DNA from: an uncultured bacterium
Lineage (GTDB): Bacteria; Actinomycetota; Coriobacteriia; Coriobacteriales; Coriobacteriaceae
NCBI GenBank assembly: GCA_905215275.1
Contig: CAJMPE010000030.1
Span: 1-14,482 of the forward strand
Direction of reading: 5' to 3'
Length of the DNA: 14,482 nt
This document shows, one piece after another, positions 12,488 to 14,482 of this stretch; the stretch's first letter is position 1, and the number at the start of each line of letters is the position of its first letter. The position numbers were made by a program, and so were the translations under genes. The notes beneath the pieces were generated by a model. It was not told the DNA's origin. It saw only the letters and a program-made list of their open reading frames with translations, and ran no database searches.

Positions 12488-13798
12488 ATGAGCCAGTTCA
12501 TCAACAACCCCGAGCACACCTTTGGTTTCGATACCCTGCAGCTGCACGTTGGCCAGGAGAGCGCCGATCCTGCATCCGACTCCCGTGCCGTGCCTATCTA
12601 CCAGACCACGAGCTATGTGTTCCGCAACTCCCAGCACGCTGCCGACCGCTTTGGTCTTGCCGACGCCGGTAACATCTACGGCCGCCTGACCAACTCCACC
12701 CAGGGCGTCTTCGAGGACCGTATCGCCGCACTCGAGGGTGGCGTGGCAGGTCTTGCCGTCGCCTCCGGTGCCGCTGCCATCACCTATGCCCTGCAGGCTC
12801 TTGCCCAGGCCGGTGACCACGTGGTGGCTCAGAAGACCATCTACGGTGGCTCCTACAACCTGCTGGAGCATACACTCTCCCAGTTTGGCGTCGAGACCAC
12901 GTTTGTCGATGCCCATAACCTGGAAGAGGTTGAGGGCGCCATCAAGGACAACACCACGGTCATCTATCTCGAGACGCTCGGCAACCCCAACTCTGACATC
13001 CCCAACATCGACACCATCTCCGAGATCGCCAAGAAGCACGGTCTGCCGGTTGTCGTCGACAACACCTTCGGCACCCCGTATCTGTTCCGTCCGCTGGAGC
13101 ATGGTGCCAACATCGTCGTCCACTCCGCAACCAAGTTCATCGGCGGCCACGGTACTTCGCTGGGCGGTGTGATCGTCGATGGCGGTAACTTCGATTGGAA
13201 GGCGAGCGGAAAGTACGCCCAGATCGCTGAGCCCAACCCCTCCTACCACGGTGTCTCGTTTGCCGAGGCTGCCGGTCCCGCCGCCTTCGCAACCTATGTC
13301 CGCGCTATCCTGCTGCGTGACGAGGGCGCCTGCATCAGCCCGTTCAACGCCTGGGTCCTGCTCCAGGGCACCGAGACTCTGTCGCTGCGCGTCGACCGTC
13401 ATGTCGAGAACACCAAGAAGGTCGTTGAGTTCCTGGCTGGTGACAGCCACGTCGCCAAGGTGAACCACCCGAGCCTGCCTGAGCATCCCGATCACGAGCT
13501 CTATCAGAAGTACTTCCCCAACGGCGGTGCCTCGATTTTCACCTTTGAGATTAAGGGCGGCCAGGAGGCAGCTTGGAAGTTCATCGATCATCTGCAGGTG
13601 TTCTCGCTGCTCGCCAACGTGGCCGACGTCAAGTCGCTCGTCGTGCACCCGGCTACCACCACGCACTCCCAGCTCTCTGCCGAGGAGCTTGCTGAGCAGA
13701 ACATCACGCCCTCCACGATCCGTCTTTCCATCGGTACCGAGAACGCCGAGGATATCATTTGGGACCTGAAGCAGGCCTTCGCCGCGCTGGACGAGTAA
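12488..13798 (+). CDS. O-acetylhomoserine aminocarboxypropyltransferase / sulfhydrylase
   Basis: PLP-dependent enzyme of the Cys/Met metabolism family that makes homocysteine from O-acetylhomoserine and sulfide. The 436-residue length matches the MetY/Cys25-type enzymes rather than the shorter gamma-synthases. The N-terminus reads FGFDTLQLHVGQ, followed by PIYQTTSYVF, NIYGRLTNSTQ and the PLP contacts VASGAAAI. The internal aldimine lysine is K216 in SATKFIGGHG, and the C-terminal segment is IRLSIGTENAEDI. Some members also use O-acetylserine, so cysteine synthesis cannot be excluded. AAGGAG at 12476-12481 supports the start. It appears monocistronic: own promoter, regulated leader, and a strong terminator after the stop. 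Codon use is strongly biased toward C-ending codons compared with its neighbours, suggesting high expression. Confidence 0.95.
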   Translation: MSQFINNPEHTFGFDTLQLHVGQESADPASDSRAVPIYQTTSYVFRNSQHAADRFGLADAGNIYGRLTNSTQGVFEDRIAALEGGVAGLAVASGAAAITYALQALAQAGDHVVAQKTIYGGSYNLLEHTLSQFGVETTFVDAHNLEEVEGAIKDNTTVIYLETLGNPNSDIPNIDTISEIAKKHGLPVVVDNTFGTPYLFRPLEHGANIVVHSATKFIGGHGTSLGGVIVDGGNFDWKASGKYAQIAEPNPSYHGVSFAEAAGPAAFATYVRAILLRDEGACISPFNAWVLLQGTETLSLRVDRHVENTKKVVEFLAGDSHVAKVNHPSLPEHPDHELYQKYFPNGGASIFTFEIKGGQEAAWKFIDHLQVFSLLANVADVKSLVVHPATTTHSQLSAEELAEQNITPSTIRLSIGTENAEDIIWDLKQAFAALDE

Positions 13799-13858
13799 GG
13801 CGACTTGTGCAAGGACCCCTTGCGACTCGATAGGTATAACTGCATAAAATGCCTGCTC

Positions 13859-13899
13859 AAGGCGCCTGTGCGAACAATGGTTGCACAGGCGCCTTTTTT
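13859..13899 (+). terminator. Rho-independent terminator of the sulfhydrylase gene
   Basis: A perfect 13-bp stem, AAGGCGCCTGTGC (13859-13871) with its inverted copy at 13883-13895, an 11-nt loop and a run of six Ts (13894-13899). It is preceded by a small hairpin GCAAGG/CCTTGC (13809-13823). This is the clearest intrinsic terminator in the window. Confidence 0.93.
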
Positions 13900-14110
13900 G
13901 CATAGAGAGGGTGCAAAAACAGGGTTTTTGACACGCTTTATGCATTTGAGTTGTGGAAAACTCCTGTTGAGAGGATGTGAGTTTTACGCAATTGACGTGC
14001 ACCTTTTGAGTAAAACCGCAGGTCGCGATTTGCTCGGGGTACTATGCAGCGCGATCGAATCACACGCAGCTCAAACGCAGCAAAAACACACTACGGAGGT
14101 TTCCAGCTAC
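13900..14110 (+). promoter_or_regulatory. Upstream region of the last gene
   Basis: The 211 bases between the terminator and the secreted-protein start are AT-richer than the surroundings. They contain a hairpin CAAAAAC-AGG-GTTTTTG (13914-13930), a perfect TTGACA (13928-13933) without a good -10 at 16-18 bp, a GTTTTAC/GTAAAAC inverted pair (13981-13987/14010-14016), and a TACTAT (14040-14045) that could be a -10. GGAGG at 14095-14099 is 11 nt from the ATG. A promoter must be present but cannot be placed firmly. Confidence 0.35.
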
Positions 14111-14482
14111 ATGAGGATCGATTCACGAAAACCGAAAGCCGTCGCCCTTTCCGCCGCTCTGACCGTGGCACTTTTGGCGGGCGTCGGCGCAACTGATGCC
14201 CACGCGGCAACGCTATCCGATACAGTCGGATCAACGCCCTCCGAGGCCACGTTGGTGCAGCCTGTCGACTACCGCGGCGACGGTTATGGCTCTATGCAGG
14301 AGTGGAACGCCTCGATGGGGGCAAAGCGCGATTCCCTGGTGATGCGCGCTCAGATCATTATGAATATGTATGGCGACTATGCTACCGATGACGAGCGCGC
14401 TGTGTTGCAGGGCTGCATCGACGGTGCGGGTAGCCTGTTGACGATGGGGGAGGTCGACGCCAAGTCGACCGAGCTCGACGAG
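14111..14482 (+). CDS. Secreted protein, N-terminal part (cut by window end)
   Basis: Open from ATG at 14111 to the last base, 124 codons with no stop. Residues 1-32 form a signal peptide: a basic start (MRIDSRKPK), a hydrophobic core (VALSAALTVALLAGVGA) and a likely cleavage after AHA at 32. The mature part begins with a Ser/Thr-rich stretch, then a helical, charged region (SMQEWNASMGAKRDSLVMRAQIIMNMYG). The exported protein could be a cell-wall hydrolase or other envelope protein with its catalytic domain beyond the window, but no domain is recognisable here. The signal peptide and a GGAGG site support it as a real gene. Confidence 0.75.
   Translation, partial: MRIDSRKPKAVALSAALTVALLAGVGATDAHAATLSDTVGSTPSEATLVQPVDYRGDGYGSMQEWNASMGAKRDSLVMRAQIIMNMYGDYATDDERAVLQGCIDGAGSLLTMGEVDAKSTELDE

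Noticed and set aside
13949..13960. TTGTGGAAAAC, which includes a DnaA-box-like TTTTCCACA on the minus strand
   Set aside because: Only one such site, no dnaA/dnaN nearby and no AT-rich unwinding region; not enough for an origin.
12305..14002. 565-codon minus-strand frame opposite the sulfhydrylase gene
   Set aside because: It is the antisense of a strongly conserved, codon-biased gene and runs through its promoter leader and terminator; the composition is that of a shadow frame.

Overview
This 14.5 kb window is GC-rich bacterial chromosome. It most resembles the gut Actinobacteriota class Coriobacteriia, probably Collinsella. That placement is an inference from codon use, protein flavour and the anaerobic gene content (class III ribonucleotide reductase, PerR-like regulator); no rRNA or other marker is present. 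Most genes look like vertically inherited housekeeping functions. The unusual material lies in the intergenic regions and in a few altered proteins.

Layout: (1) 2-3003 (+): anaerobic ribonucleotide reductase nrdD (5' end cut by the window) and its activase nrdG, separated by a 425-bp gap holding two long palindromic elements and a repeated 14-mer. (2) 3071-4741 (+): folate block folE, an HD-domain phosphohydrolase, folB. (3) 4748-6600 (-): a YgjP/DUF45 metallopeptidase-like protein that has lost part of its zinc motif, and an M19 dipeptidase. (4) 6721-8612 (+): SlyD-type FKBP isomerase, a UreE-like protein and a Cof-type HAD phosphatase. (5) 8690-12214 (-): PerR/Fur regulator, acylphosphatase, Gfo/Idh/MocA oxidoreductase, RNase HI and a LysR regulator. 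(6) 12276-13899 (+): O-acetylhomoserine sulfhydrylase, divergent from the LysR gene, with its own promoter, a structured leader of about 177 nt containing a 17-codon reading frame with two Cys codons, and a strong terminator. (7) 14111-14482 (+): the start of a secreted protein that runs off the window.

How the genes fit together: nrdD and nrdG supply dNTPs without oxygen. folE and folB frame an HD hydrolase that may do the dihydroneopterin triphosphate dephosphorylation step. The SlyD-like and UreE-like genes are 3 nt apart, which suggests nickel handling although no urease is present here. The sulfhydrylase is probably controlled twice: by the divergent LysR protein at its promoter, and by the uORF leader, where three AGGAG segments can compete for one CTCCT segment. 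This leader is the best candidate in the window for an undescribed regulatory system. The second is the DUF45 protein, whose HExxH motif has become HELVQ through an apparent 4-residue deletion.

Several palindromes without U-tracts (2008-2144, 2323-2406, 5535-5570, 7742-7786, 8609-8693) look like intergenic repeat families rather than classic terminators. One of them exactly bridges the stop codons of two convergent genes.
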